A stretch of DNA of 40,583 bases from Streptomyces mangrovisoli (GTDB taxonomy: Bacteria > Actinomycetota > Actinomycetes > Streptomycetales > Streptomycetaceae): positions 1 to 40,583 of the forward strand of contig NZ_LAVA02000007.1 in assembly GCF_000974985.2 (NCBI RefSeq), in the 5' to 3' direction. The position numbers and the translations under genes are program-made. Numbering within the stretch: the stretch's first letter is position 1; each line of letters begins with the position of its first letter. A model generated the notes under the pieces. It ran no database searches. It had not been told where the DNA came from and was given only the letters and a program-made list of their open reading frames with translations. Below, piece after piece: positions 1-8,650 of this stretch.

Positions 1-632
1 GTGGGGCGACCGGCGGTGGTGCCGGTGCCGGTGCTGTGGTTGTCGGGGGCGGTGCCGGTGGGGTGGTTGTCGGGGGTGGTACCGGTGGGGTGGGTGTTGG
101 GATTGGTGGTGCCGTGGTTGTTGGCGTTGGTGTCCGTGCCGGCCGGGTTGGTGTTGGTGCCTGCGCCGGTCGGGTTGGTGTTGGTGCCCGCGCCGGCGGG
201 GTGGGTGTTCGTGCCCGCGCCGGCCGGGTTGGTGTTCGTTCCCGCGCCCGCAGGGTTCGTGTTCGTCCCCGCCCCGGCCGGGTTGGTGCTCGTATGGCCG
301 TGGCTGTCGGGCGTGGTGCCCGTCGCGTTCGGGTTCGTGGTGGTGGTGCCGTGGCCGTTCGTGCCGGTGGCCGGGGTGTTGGCGCTGGGATTGGGGGTCG
401 TGCTGCCGGTGGCCGTCCCGGTGCCGGTGCCGGTGCCGGTTCCGTTGCCGTGCTGGTCGGCGGCCGGGGTCCAGCCGGTCTGTGCGGCCGAGCTTCCCTC
501 CGGTCGGCCGCCGGCCGGGTCGGTGCCGTTCCCGCCGTTGTCGGCGGAGGCGGGCGAGGTGACGGCGGCGACGACGAAACCGCCGGCGGCGGACACTATG
601 GCCAGACGGGTGAGGAGGGAGCGCAGGGACAT
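1..632 (-). CDS. Secreted Thr/Asn/Gly/Pro-rich repeat protein (3' end beyond window)
   Basis: Read on the minus strand from ATG at 632-630, with a GGAGG ribosome site about 8 nt upstream (640-644). The N-terminus MSLRSLLTRLAIVSAAGG, then VVAAVTSPASADN, is a signal peptide with an Ala-X-Ala type cleavage site (A-S-A|D). The rest is low complexity: a GTGTGTGT run, then a 9-residue repeat of type N-P-A-G-A-G-T-N-T, then related N/T/P/H-rich sequence. There is no stop before base 1, so the gene is partial. I recognise no domain. By composition it is an exported, probably extended, wall- or surface-associated protein; function unknown. The opposite strand is also open over this stretch, but signal peptide and ribosome site support only the minus strand. 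Confidence 0.72.
   Translation of the reverse strand, partial: MSLRSLLTRLAIVSAAGGFVVAAVTSPASADNGGNGTDPAGGRPEGSSAAQTGWTPAADQHGNGTGTGTGTGTATGSTTPNPSANTPATGTNGHGTTTTNPNATGTTPDSHGHTSTNPAGAGTNTNPAGAGTNTNPAGAGTNTHPAGAGTNTNPTGAGTNTNPAGTDTNANNHGTTNPNTHPTGTTPDNHPTGTAPDNHSTGTGTTAGRP
145..297. repeat. 27-bp tandem repeat, about 5.6 copies, coding for a 9-residue repeat
   Basis: Five full 27-bp units (145-171, 172-198, 199-225, 226-252, 253-279) and a partial sixth begin GGGTTGGTGTT or close variants and differ at a few positions each. On the minus strand each unit codes for a variant of N-P-A-G-A-G-T-N-T in the secreted protein. Unit length is a multiple of three, so copy number can change without frameshift. 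Confidence 0.85.
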
Positions 633-795
633 GAGGGTACCTCCGTGAAAGAGGATGAATCTGACTAATCGCCACGTTAGGAGCCGACCCGCGGGGCTGC
701 CCGCCGCGCTGGGCCGTCGGGGGTGGGTTGGGCCGATGGGGGGCCCGGGGAAGAGAGGCCGGCAGGTGCCGCCGTGGGCCCGAGGTGACGCCCGA

Positions 796-2058
796 TCAGG
801 CGCGCTGCCCCGGCGCCCCTGCCGAGGGGAGCGTGAGCCGGGCGACCGCCCCGCCGTCGTCCGCGTCGGCGAGGACCAGGCGCGCGCCGAGCACCTCCGC
901 CTGGCCCATCGCGATGGTCAGCCCGAGCCCGTGCCCCGTCGCGCCGCCCTCCGTGCGGAAGCGCTGCGGCCCGTGCTCCACCAGGTACGCCGGAAAGCCG
1001 TCCCCGTGGTCCCGTACGGTCACCACCGGCCCGTCCACCGTCAGCACCACGGGCGCCCGCCCGTGCCGGTGCGCGTTGGCGACGAGATTGCCGAGCACGC
1101 GCTCCAGCCGGCGCCGGTCGGTCTCGACGCGCGCGTCCCGCACCACGGTGACGGCCGTGTCCGTCCCCGACGCCCGCACCACCCGCCCGGCGAGCGCGCC
1201 GAGTTCCTCGACGTCCAGCTCCAGCCGCTCCCGGCCGGTGTCCAGCCGGGAGATCTCCAGCAGGTCCTCGGTGAGCGTGCGCAGCGCCGCCACCCGGTCC
1301 CGGACCAGCTCCGTGGGCCGCCCCGGCGGCAGCAGCTCGGCCGCCGCGTGCAGTCCGGTCAGGGGGGTGCGCAGCTCGTGCGCCACGTCCGCGGTGAACC
1401 GCTGCTCGCTCAGCAGCTTGCCCTGGAGCGACGACGCCATGGAGTCCAGCGCGGCGGCCACCGCGGCGACCTCGTCCGGCGGCCGCGTCGGGTCGGCGGT
1501 GAGCGGGTCGTTGACCCGGGCGTCGAGGTCGCCCGCGCTGATCCGGCGGGCGACGCGGGCCGTGCCGTGCAGCCGCCGGGTCACCCGGGACACGGCGAAC
1601 GCGCCGACGACGACGGTCGCCGCGATCGCGAGCACCGACGACCAGACGATCGCGCGGTCGAGTCCGGCGATGGTCCGCGCCTGCTGCGAGTAGTCGAGCT
1701 CCACGGCCAGCGCGCGGCCGCCGTCCGCGGGCATGGCCGCCCACATCGTCGGCCGCCCGTCGTGCGAGGAGACCATCGTGCCCCGGTGCCCGTCCACCGC
1801 GAGGGCTCGCAGCGGCCCGGGAAGCCCCGCCGGGTCCACCCCGGCGCCGGGCAGCAGCCCGTCCCCGGCCTGGTACGCCGCCGACGCGTCGGTCAGCCGG
1901 TCCAGCGCCTGGTCGCGGGCCTGTCCGACGGTCTGCCCGGTCACCGACACATGCACCAGGACGCCGAGCAGCGCGGCGAGCGCGCAGCACATGCCGGTGA
2001 TGAAGACGGCGGCCTTGACCGCGAGCGTCCCCGCCCAGGAGGGCAGCGCGAGCCTCAT
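796..2058 (-). CDS. Sensor histidine kinase (HAMP, HisKA, HATPase_c)
   Basis: 420 aa membrane sensor kinase. TM1 lies at about residues 13-36 and TM2 at about 135-157, enclosing an extracellular sensor domain of about 100 residues. A HAMP linker follows (about 158-212), then a HisKA domain with phospho-acceptor His227 in F-T-A-D-V-A-H-E-L-R-T-P-L. The ATPase domain has N-box LGNLVANAHRHG, G1 VRDHGDGFP and G2 GHGLGLTIA. ATG at 2058 was chosen because it overlaps the stop of the upstream lipoprotein gene (ATGA), implying translational coupling; a longer in-frame reading would run back through that gene. No response-regulator gene lies beside it, so its partner is elsewhere. The lipoprotein-kinase pairing resembles CseA-CseC in layout only; orthology is not claimed. 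Confidence 0.9.
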   Translation of the reverse strand: MRLALPSWAGTLAVKAAVFITGMCCALAALLGVLVHVSVTGQTVGQARDQALDRLTDASAAYQAGDGLLPGAGVDPAGLPGPLRALAVDGHRGTMVSSHDGRPTMWAAMPADGGRALAVELDYSQQARTIAGLDRAIVWSSVLAIAATVVVGAFAVSRVTRRLHGTARVARRISAGDLDARVNDPLTADPTRPPDEVAAVAAALDSMASSLQGKLLSEQRFTADVAHELRTPLTGLHAAAELLPPGRPTELVRDRVAALRTLTEDLLEISRLDTGRERLELDVEELGALAGRVVRASGTDTAVTVVRDARVETDRRRLERVLGNLVANAHRHGRAPVVLTVDGPVVTVRDHGDGFPAYLVEHGPQRFRTEGGATGHGLGLTIAMGQAEVLGARLVLADADDGGAVARLTLPSAGAPGQRA

Positions 2059-3032
2059 CGCACACCTGCGGCGGCCGGGAGGGCCGAGGCGGCCGAGGTG
2101 GCCGAGGTGGCCGTCGAGGGGGTCGAGGCGGCCATGGGAGCCAAGGCGGCCGAGGAGTTCGGCGCGGTGGAGTCGGCCCCGGCCGGTCGCGGCGAGGCAG
2201 AGTCCGATACCGATGCTGAGGCCCCGGCCGAACGGGAAGCCGACGGCGCGGCCGAACGGGAAGCCGAGGGCTGGGGCGAGACCCGCCGCCGCCCGGTACG
2301 CAGGAACTCGTCCCGGTTGAAGACCATCGCCCGTTGCTCCGGGTCCCAGTTCCAGGTCGTGCGGTACTCGTAGCCGCTGATCCCGGCGGGCGAGCGGATG
2401 ATCACCGAGCGGCCGGCGATCTCCACGCCCAGCACGGCGTCGTCGTTGGCCATGACCTGCACCAGCCGGTGCCCCTCGACGGTGTACACGCGGACGGCCG
2501 TCTGATTGGTGGGAGGCAGCCGGAACCCGAGCGTCATGTCGGCGCGGCCGTCGCCGGTGAGGTCGCGGTAGTAGGCCTTGAGCAGCGGACACCGGGTTGC
2601 TCCGGCCCCTGCTCCGGGGCTTGCCCCGGTACCGGCCGTGCCGGCCGTGCCGTCCGCGCCGGGCGTGGGGCCGGTGGCGCAGTCGCCGAGCCGCGTCGCC
2701 GTGTTCCGGTACGGCGCCTTCGCCCCGCGGTAGTCGCCCGGATGCGCCGCGATCTCCGCCCGTACGACGGCGACGGGATCGACCGCGCGGATGTCGTCGC
2801 CCGGCACCGGCACGCCCTTGACCACCTCGGTCTCGGCCTCGTCGTACGGCCATGCGGGGCTGGCGGCGGGCCGCAGGCCGGGCCAGAGCTTCTGCGGACT
2901 GATCGCGGTGGGTGTGGCACCCGCGCTCGTCAGTCCGCCCGCCCGGCCGCACCCGGCGCCGGCCACTGCGAGCAGCCCGGCGAGGGCGACGGCACGGGCC
3001 GTACGGAGGGGACGGCGGGCGCGGGCGGGCAC
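2055..3032 (-). CDS. Putative lipoprotein upstream of sensor kinase
   Basis: 325 aa from a GTG start at 3032 preceded by GGAG (ribosome site at 3037-3040). The N-terminus has Arg residues, a hydrophobic core (ALAGLLAVAGAGC) and a candidate lipobox Cys at about residue 28; the -3 residue is Gly rather than the usual Leu, so lipidation is likely but not certain. The middle contains a short D-L-T-G-D-G-R-A-D-M-T segment, like calcium-binding FG-GAP/VCBS-type sequences. The C-terminal ~100 residues are Ser/Ala/Pro-rich low complexity. The stop overlaps the kinase start by 4 nt. Inference: an extracytoplasmic partner of the kinase, perhaps modulating its sensing. Family not recognised. Confidence 0.75.
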   Translation of the reverse strand: MPARARRPLRTARAVALAGLLAVAGAGCGRAGGLTSAGATPTAISPQKLWPGLRPAASPAWPYDEAETEVVKGVPVPGDDIRAVDPVAVVRAEIAAHPGDYRGAKAPYRNTATRLGDCATGPTPGADGTAGTAGTGASPGAGAGATRCPLLKAYYRDLTGDGRADMTLGFRLPPTNQTAVRVYTVEGHRLVQVMANDDAVLGVEIAGRSVIIRSPAGISGYEYRTTWNWDPEQRAMVFNRDEFLRTGRRRVSPQPSASRSAAPSASRSAGASASVSDSASPRPAGADSTAPNSSAALAPMAASTPSTATSATSAASALPAAAGVR

Positions 3033-3123
3033 GGGACTCCTGGGAGGTGCGGGGCGTATGTCCCGTACACCTTATTCATGCGGAAGTCCTTTTATCCGCG
3101 CCCTCGCCCGCGGCCGTGGCCTG

Positions 3124-3152
3124 CTCCCGTTCCCGTTCCCGTTCCCGCTCCC
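3124..3152. repeat. Short CCCGTT hexamer repeat in intergenic DNA
   Basis: Four consecutive CCCGTT/CCCGCT units flanked by CTCCC, between the lipoprotein start and the phosphatase stop. This is a simple-sequence tract with no visible role. Confidence 0.6.
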
Positions 3153-3192
3153 ACCCCAGAGCCGCGGCGCCTGCCCCGCTGCCGCGCCCGGC

Positions 3193-3699
3193 TCACTCGG
3201 TGAGTTCCTCCAGCAGCCGGGCCGTCGAGAGCCCCGCCCGCAGATACTCGACGAAGAGATCGTTGTGCAGCGCCCAGGGGGAGCGGCGGGCGCGGATCAG
3301 CCGGACGGCCTCCTCGGCGGAGCGCCCCCGGTGGACGAGGGCCTGCGCGACGACGAGGCCGGAGCGGTTGTACCCGTGGTAGCAGCGCACGAGCACCCGC
3401 CGGCCGTCGTCCAGCGCGTCGCACGCGGCCCGCGCGAGCCGCATCACGCCCGCGAGCTGGGTACCGTCGAGCGGCCCGTCCGGAATGGGCCACACGTGGT
3501 GCTCGACGCCCGGGGCGGGACCGTACCCCGGCAGCCGCAGAAGCGTCTGGACAAGATCGAACTCGTCCCGTACGACCGCGAACTCGGGCTGCCCCGAACG
3601 GCCGCGGAACTCGTGCCCGCCCATCCACAGCCCCGGTACGATCTCGTTCCACGGGCTGTCCGGAGCGGGCACGTCGGGCTGCTTCCTGCGGGTACGCAA
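3193..3699 (-). CDS. Dual-specificity/tyrosine-type protein phosphatase
   Basis: 168 aa. The C-X5-R phosphatase signature is present as V-R-C-Y-H-G-Y-N-R-S-G-L, with nucleophile Cys and phosphate-binding Arg; the residue before Cys is Arg rather than the usual His. An upstream I-P-D-G segment (WPIPDG) fits the general-acid Asp loop. Length is typical of small soluble dual-specificity phosphatases. The TTG start at 3699 is chosen for the strong GGGGAGG ribosome site 5-6 nt upstream; an internal GTG about nine codons in is an alternative. It is divergent from the NERD-domain gene, so 3700-3794 is the likely shared promoter region. Substrate unknown. Confidence 0.82.
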   Translation of the reverse strand: MRTRRKQPDVPAPDSPWNEIVPGLWMGGHEFRGRSGQPEFAVVRDEFDLVQTLLRLPGYGPAPGVEHHVWPIPDGPLDGTQLAGVMRLARAACDALDDGRRVLVRCYHGYNRSGLVVAQALVHRGRSAEEAVRLIRARRSPWALHNDLFVEYLRAGLSTARLLEELTE

Positions 3700-3794
3700 C
3701 GGCGCCTCCCCAACCTCCCAAGTGCTGTCAAAGGTAACCGGGTTCTTGCCCCTGGAGCACCCCGCCTGTTCCCATGGTCGAGGGGTGATGGTGC

Positions 3795-4598
3795 ATGAAC
3801 AAGCTGCGCGTCATACCGACCTGGCGGCACGGCCAGGAACGGCTCTACGTCTGCCGCACCGACGGACACAACGTCGCCTGGTACGACCGCGAGGCGGCCC
3901 GCGTCCACCTGCTCAGCGAGGACCAGCGGGAGGACGTACTGGAGGCGCTCGGGCCCTTCCTGACCGGACCCGTCGCCGTCGGGCCGCCGCCTGTCCCGAC
4001 CCCGGCCGAGCTGGCCCGGCTCGCCCTCCACCCGGACGACGACCTGGCCCCCAACCGCCCCGGCGAGGCGCTGCTGATCGCCCTGGACCGGGACCCGGGC
4101 CCGCCGCACCGGTTGCGCCCCGACCCGCGCCGCCGCGCCCTGGACGCCGAGCAGGCGGTGGGCGAGGCGCTGGACGCCCTGGACGGCGCGGGCTGGCACG
4201 CGCTGCACTCCGTCCCGCTGCCCGGCGGCGACCGCATCCACCATCTGGCGATCGGCCCCGGCGGCCTCTTCGCCATCCGTACGGTGGCGGCCCGCAAGCA
4301 GCGGGTGCTGGTGGCCGACCCGATGGTCGCGCTGGGCCGCCACGAGCCGAGACCGCTGCTGCGCGGCGTACGCGCGGACGCGGACCGGGCGTCGTACGCG
4401 CTGACGGCGGAGGTGCACCCGGTGCTGGTCCTGGTGGGCGCGTCGGACCTGACGGTCACGGCGCCGCCGCGCGGCGTGCGCGTCCTGAGCGCCGCGGACC
4501 TGCCGGCCCTGTCCCGCACGGGCGGAGTCCTGAAGCCTGCCGACGTGGAGGCGCTGCACGCGATGGCGCGGGACCGGGGGACCTGGGGCAGGGCGTAG
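3795..4598 (+). CDS. NERD (nuclease-related) domain protein
   Basis: 267 aa. The N-terminal part (MNKLRVIPTWRHGQERLYVCRTDG) is a conserved streptomycete lead-in. The C-terminal half matches the NERD pattern: a helix with E-Q-A-V-G-E-A-L-D-A-L, then W-H-A-L-H-S-V, G-D-R-I-H-H-L-A-I-G-P-G-G-L-F-A-I-R-T, then K-Q-R-V-L-V-A-D. The usual catalytic D-H-D is degenerate here (R-I-H-H-L), so nuclease activity is uncertain. It starts at ATG 3795 after GAGGGGTGATG. It is convergent with ligD and lies beside the NHEJ genes, which suggests but does not prove a DNA-repair connection. Confidence 0.75.
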   Translation: MNKLRVIPTWRHGQERLYVCRTDGHNVAWYDREAARVHLLSEDQREDVLEALGPFLTGPVAVGPPPVPTPAELARLALHPDDDLAPNRPGEALLIALDRDPGPPHRLRPDPRRRALDAEQAVGEALDALDGAGWHALHSVPLPGGDRIHHLAIGPGGLFAIRTVAARKQRVLVADPMVALGRHEPRPLLRGVRADADRASYALTAEVHPVLVLVGASDLTVTAPPRGVRVLSAADLPALSRTGGVLKPADVEALHAMARDRGTWGRA

Positions 4599-4634
4599 CG
4601 GGTGGCTGGCGGGGGAGGCCGGCCGGGGCGTGGC

Positions 4635-5525
4635 TCACGGCAGGCGGGCCGCCGTGGCCGGATCGAGCAGGGGTGCCAGCAGATCGCCGTACTCCCGCAC
4701 GCGACCGGCGAGATCCGGCGCGTGGAGGACGAGCGACGAACCCACCGGGCCCTGTTCGCTCTCCGCCACCTCGTCCCAGGTGAGGGGGGTGGAGACGGTG
4801 GGCTCGGGCCGGGCGCGCAGGGTGTACGGGGTGGCGGTGGTCTTGCGGGCGGCGTTCTGACTCCAGTCGACGAAGACCTTGCCCGGCCGCAGGCTGCGGG
4901 TCATCCGGTGGACGACGAGCCGGGGCAGGTCCCGCTCGGCCTCGACGGCGAGCGCCTTGGCGTACTCGCTGACCTGCTGGGAGGTGGCGTCCCGGACGGC
5001 GGCGAGCAGATGCAGCCCCTTGGATCCGGAGGTCTTGGCGAAGGCGTCGATCCCGTCCGCGGCCAGCCGCTCCCGCAGCCAGAGGGCGACACGGCAGCAC
5101 TCGACGACGCCGGCGGGCGGCCCGGGGTCGAGGTCGAGGACGAGCCGGTCGGCGTCGCCGGGTGCGGCGATCACCCACTGGGGGGTGTGGAACTCGGTGA
5201 CGAGGTTGGCGGCCCAGATCAGGCTGGCGAGATCCTGCACGAGCACCATCCGGGCGGGCCCCTCCACCCGGGGGACCTCGGCGGTGGTGACCCAGTCGGG
5301 GGTACCGGGCGGGACGTTCTTGGTGAAGAAGACCTGCCCGTCGGGCCCGTCCGGGTAGCGCAGGAAGGACACCGGCCGGTCCCGCAGATGCGGCAGCAGG
5401 ACGGGGGCGGTGGTGGCGTAGTAGTGCAGCACCTCGCCCTTGGTGAACCCGGTCGCCGGATAGAGCACTTTGTCGAGGTTGCTGAGCGCGAGCCGCCGCC
5501 CCTCCACGTCGGTGATGGGCGTCAT
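4635..5525 (-). CDS. ligD: LigD polymerase domain protein, NHEJ
   Basis: 296 aa stand-alone polymerase/primase domain of bacterial LigD, which fills gaps at double-strand breaks, preferring ribonucleotides. Recognisable motifs are LSNLDKVLYPATGFTKGEV at the N-terminus, the D-R-L-V-L-D-L-D-P-G-P metal-binding motif, K-T-S-G-S-K-G-L-H and F-V-D-W-S-Q-N. The ligase and phosphoesterase domains are absent, as is usual in actinomycetes where the activities are split between genes. It starts at ATG 5525, divergent from ku across a 79-bp gap, so the two are probably co-regulated. Confidence 0.93.
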   Translation of the reverse strand: MTPITDVEGRRLALSNLDKVLYPATGFTKGEVLHYYATTAPVLLPHLRDRPVSFLRYPDGPDGQVFFTKNVPPGTPDWVTTAEVPRVEGPARMVLVQDLASLIWAANLVTEFHTPQWVIAAPGDADRLVLDLDPGPPAGVVECCRVALWLRERLAADGIDAFAKTSGSKGLHLLAAVRDATSQQVSEYAKALAVEAERDLPRLVVHRMTRSLRPGKVFVDWSQNAARKTTATPYTLRARPEPTVSTPLTWDEVAESEQGPVGSSLVLHAPDLAGRVREYGDLLAPLLDPATAARLP

Positions 5526-5604
5526 ACGATGAGCATCCCACGCAAAATGTCACATACCGCTCACCCTCCCTGCGGCGGGGCCGACCGCGGAAAGGACGCT
5601 GCAC

Positions 5605-6684
5605 GTGAGATCCATATGGAACGGCGCCATCTCGTTCGGCCTGGTCAGCATCCCGATCAAGCTGGTCAACGCGACCGAGAGCCACGCGATCTCCTTCCGC
5701 CAGATCCACACCGAGGACGGCGGCCGCATCCGCTATCGCAAGTTCTGCGAGCTGGAGGACAAGGAGGTCGAGACGGCGGAGATCGGCAAGGCGTACGAGG
5801 ACGCGGACGGCTCGATGATTCCGATCACGGACGAGGACCTGTCGCAGCTGCCGATCCCGACGGCGAAGACGATCGAGATCGTGGCGTTCGTCCCGGAGGA
5901 CCGCATCGATCCGCTCCAGCTGAGCGCGGCGTACTACCTTGCGGCGAGCGGCGCACCGGCTGCGAAGCCGTACACCCTGCTCCGTGAGGCCCTCAAGCGC
6001 AGCAAGAAGGTGGCGATCGCGAAGTATGCGCTGAGGGGCCGGGAGCGCCTCGGCATGCTGCGGGTGGTGGGCGAGGCGATCGCCATGCACGGCCTGCTGT
6101 GGCCGGACGAGGTCAGGGCCCCGGAGGGCGTGGCCCCCGACACCTCGGTGACGGTCCGCGACAAGGAACTCGACCTGGCGGACGCCCTGATGGACACGTT
6201 GGGCGAGGTCGACCTGGCCGACCTGCACGACGAGTACCGCGAGGCGGTCGAAGAGGTGGTGGCGGCCAAGGCCTCGGGCGAGACCCCACCGGAGACCCCC
6301 GAACCGGCGACGGGCGGCAAGGTCCTGGACCTGATGGCGGCGCTGGAACGCAGCGTGCGCGAGGCGAAGGAGTCCCGCGGCGAGGCGGAGATCACCCACC
6401 TCCCGAAGGACCAGACGACGAAGAAGTCCACCTCGACGACAACGAAGAAGCCCCAACGGGCAAGAAAATCAACGGCGAAGACGACTCGCTCGAAGCCCCA
6501 GGCGGACCCGAAGAAGACGACGTCGACCGCGTCGGCGTCTTCGTCGGCGACTTCCTCCGCGTCCGCATCCGCATCCTCGTCCTCGTCGAGGAAGACGGCG
6601 GCGAAGAAGACGACGACCTCTTCGTCGAAGAAGACGGCCCAGACACCGGCGAAGAAGACAGCGGCGCGCAAGCGGTCGGCGTAG
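5605..6684 (+). CDS. ku: Non-homologous end-joining protein Ku
   Basis: 359 aa. The N-terminus RSIWNGAISFGLVSIPIKL is diagnostic of prokaryotic Ku, the homodimeric ring that binds DNA ends and recruits LigD. The core ends at about residue 260. The remaining ~90 residues are a Lys/Thr/Ser/Ala-rich basic tail (runs such as KKTTS and SSSKK), as in actinomycete Ku proteins with extended DNA-binding C-termini. GTG at 5605 is preceded by GGAAAGGA. Divergent from ligD. Confidence 0.96.
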   Translation: MRSIWNGAISFGLVSIPIKLVNATESHAISFRQIHTEDGGRIRYRKFCELEDKEVETAEIGKAYEDADGSMIPITDEDLSQLPIPTAKTIEIVAFVPEDRIDPLQLSAAYYLAASGAPAAKPYTLLREALKRSKKVAIAKYALRGRERLGMLRVVGEAIAMHGLLWPDEVRAPEGVAPDTSVTVRDKELDLADALMDTLGEVDLADLHDEYREAVEEVVAAKASGETPPETPEPATGGKVLDLMAALERSVREAKESRGEAEITHLPKDQTTKKSTSTTTKKPQRARKSTAKTTRSKPQADPKKTTSTASASSSATSSASASASSSSSRKTAAKKTTTSSSKKTAQTPAKKTAARKRSA

Positions 6685-6891
6685 CAGGGCCGTTGACGGC
6701 GTGAGGCGAGAAGGGGGCCTCTCGGCGAGACAGTGTCACGGGCCTTCCCGTCTCTCTTCGCCCAGGCCCGGCACGCGTTCAGGCAGTGATCCGGATCTCC
6801 TCTCTGCCCGCCGTGCCGTGCAGTCGGAAGCTGCAACGGGCACTAGGGTGATGTGTTCGAGCCGTCGTCGAAGGGGGAGAGGCGCCAAGTC

Positions 6892-7290
6892 ATGGGCGAA
6901 AGCGGCGAGATACTCGACATCAAGATCTCGGACCTCAAGGCGACGGCGCCCCACTTCCACGACCAGAGTGTGGCTCTTGCCCGAGCTCTCACCCAGTTGA
7001 AGCAGGGCCTCGCCGCGGCCGGTTCGCCCTGGGGTGACGACGAGCAGGGCGAGAAGTTCCACAAGGCGTACGGCCCGCACGTCAAGCAGATCGAGGACTC
7101 CGCCCGGATCCTGGCCGAGGGGCTGGCGAGCATCCGGCTGGCAATGGTCGACATGGCCGACGGACACATCGACAACGACGAGTTGATCCGCGGGATGTTC
7201 AACCGGATCCAGGTCGATGACGACACCGCCGATCACGGCACTCAGGACCACGACACCGCCGATCACGACACCGAGGACCGCGGCAGGTGA
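6892..7290 (+). CDS. WXG100-family protein (ESX/type VII-type)
   Basis: 132 aa. Two helices flank the turn A-G-S-P-W-G-D-D-E-Q-G-E-K-F, the streptomycete version of the WXG turn. The C-terminus is an Asp/His/Thr repeat (D-T-A-D-H variants). ATG at 6892 is preferred because GGGGGAGAGG lies 9-10 nt upstream; a GTG 13 codons earlier (6853) is possible. Its stop overlaps the toxin-like gene start, so the two are translationally coupled. Likely a type VII partner or chaperone of the next protein; no ESX machinery genes are in the window. Confidence 0.82.
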   Translation: MGESGEILDIKISDLKATAPHFHDQSVALARALTQLKQGLAAAGSPWGDDEQGEKFHKAYGPHVKQIEDSARILAEGLASIRLAMVDMADGHIDNDELIRGMFNRIQVDDDTADHGTQDHDTADHDTEDRGR

Positions 7291-8633
7291 GCGTCGCGGA
7301 CAAGGCTCGAAAGGTCGTCCAGGACCTGACGGGCATGTGGTGGCCCGCTGCCGACGAGGACGGATTGCGCGACGCGGCGAAGACGTGGCGGGACTTCGCC
7401 GACGACGTCGACGACGTCACCTCGGCCGCCAACAAGGCGGCGCGTTCCATCATCGAACACAACACGGGTGAGGCGATCTCGGCCTTCGACGACCCGTACT
7501 GGCGCCGCTACTACCACGACGGGCACGGCTGGTTGAAGGACCTGGCCGATGCCGCCCGTGACATGGCCAAGGCGCTCGACGCCTACGCGGACGCCGTGCA
7601 CAGCGCGAAGAAGCAGCTCGAACACGAGCTGGAGATCGTCGGCGCGACCCTCGTGGCGGGAACGGCCCTTGCCATCTTCACCGCGGGCATATCGGAGGGC
7701 GCGGCCGCGGCGGCCGCCGTCACCGTGGCGGATCTGGCGGCCGGCCTGGGCGTGGCGGTGTCGACGGAGGTGGCCACCATCGCGGGCACCACGCTGGCCA
7801 CGGCGGCCTTCGCCGGTGTCGAGTCCGTGACGGTGGACCTGGCCGTCACCCAGCCCGTGAGCATCGCCCTCGGGGAGAGCAAGGGCCTCAACCTCGACGA
7901 GGCCAGCGACGCCGCCCTCTACGGCATGGCGTACGGGGGGATGTTCGGCGCCGGGGCCAGGACCGTGAAGGCAGCGACCGAGGCGGGCGGCCTCGGTGAC
8001 CTGTTCGCCGGCCTGCCCGGTTTCTCCCGCTCGGCAGCAGGCCTTCCCGAGGAGCTCGACTCCCTCGATCCGGACGAACTGCGCCTGATCCGCCAGGACG
8101 ACGACTTCGGCGCCACGCACAATCCACTGGGCCTGCGGAAGTCCCGCTTCGATCCGGACCTCGGCATCGTCCCGGCCGACCCCGAGGGCGAGATATCGCC
8201 GCTGCAGCACGTACTCGGAGGCAAGAACAAGGCCGCCAAGGAGTCCAGCCAGTACACCTCGTTCGCCCCGAAGGACGGCACGGGCAAGGTGTACGGGAGC
8301 GAAGAGATCAGCGTCGACTACCAGCGACTGCAGAAGGACATCGACGCGGGCCATGTGCACGGAGTGGAGATCCTTCCGCCGGAACGCATTCAGGCCTCCA
8401 TCGGTGAAGAGATCGACAAGGTCGCCGGACAGCACATCGAGGTGCCGTCGGAACTCAAGCCCCACGAGGTCTCCGACTTCGTGGACGGCCTCGGGCTGAG
8501 CAAGGGCAAGTCACGTAAGGTCACAGACAGGGTGATGGCCATGCTCAACACCCGCCGGGACGGCGAATGGCTGATCAGCGGCGTCGTCCCCAAGGAATAC
8601 GTCACCGGCCCGTACCCCACCTCACGGCCCTGA
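7287..8633 (+). CDS. Putative polymorphic toxin with WXG100-like N-terminus
   Basis: 448 aa from GTG 7287, overlapping the preceding stop. Residues ~1-120 are helical and WXG-like (GMWWPAADEDGLRDAAKTWRD, later DPYWRRYYHDG). Residues ~120-215 are Ala/Gly/Val-rich and hydrophobic, and may contact membrane. The C-terminal ~170 residues form a distinct soluble domain (SPLQHVLGGK, then YTSFAPKDGTGKVYG, ISVDYQRLQKDI, VEILPPERIQ). The series H, S/T-x-F, I-x-V-D and V-E-I-L recalls ADP-ribosyltransferase-like toxin folds; that is a low-confidence inference. Helical secretion module, hydrophobic centre and variable C-terminus, followed by a small soluble gene, is the layout of secreted polymorphic toxins. 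Confidence 0.7.
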   Translation: MSVADKARKVVQDLTGMWWPAADEDGLRDAAKTWRDFADDVDDVTSAANKAARSIIEHNTGEAISAFDDPYWRRYYHDGHGWLKDLADAARDMAKALDAYADAVHSAKKQLEHELEIVGATLVAGTALAIFTAGISEGAAAAAAVTVADLAAGLGVAVSTEVATIAGTTLATAAFAGVESVTVDLAVTQPVSIALGESKGLNLDEASDAALYGMAYGGMFGAGARTVKAATEAGGLGDLFAGLPGFSRSAAGLPEELDSLDPDELRLIRQDDDFGATHNPLGLRKSRFDPDLGIVPADPEGEISPLQHVLGGKNKAAKESSQYTSFAPKDGTGKVYGSEEISVDYQRLQKDIDAGHVHGVEILPPERIQASIGEEIDKVAGQHIEVPSELKPHEVSDFVDGLGLSKGKSRKVTDRVMAMLNTRRDGEWLISGVVPKEYVTGPYPTSRP

Positions 8634-8650
8634 AGCGGAAAGAAGTACCA

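Noticed and set aside
1..668. Long plus-strand open frames rich in Val/Gly/Pro
   Set aside because: They mirror the repeat gene on the minus strand; no signal peptide, ribosome site or family resemblance, while the minus strand has both signal peptide and ribosome site.
655..2373. Long plus-strand open frame opposite the kinase
   Set aside because: GC-rich antisense shadow with Arg/Gly/Pro-biased composition and no motif.
796..2952. A single 718-codon minus-strand frame joining the lipoprotein region to the kinase
   Set aside because: Its N-terminal third reads out of frame through the lipoprotein gene and is Arg-rich nonsense; the ATGA overlap at 2055-2058 gives the real kinase start.
4456..6456. 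666-codon minus-strand frame across ligD and ku
   Set aside because: It overlaps two clearly recognised genes (ligD in another frame, ku on the other strand) and has shadow composition.
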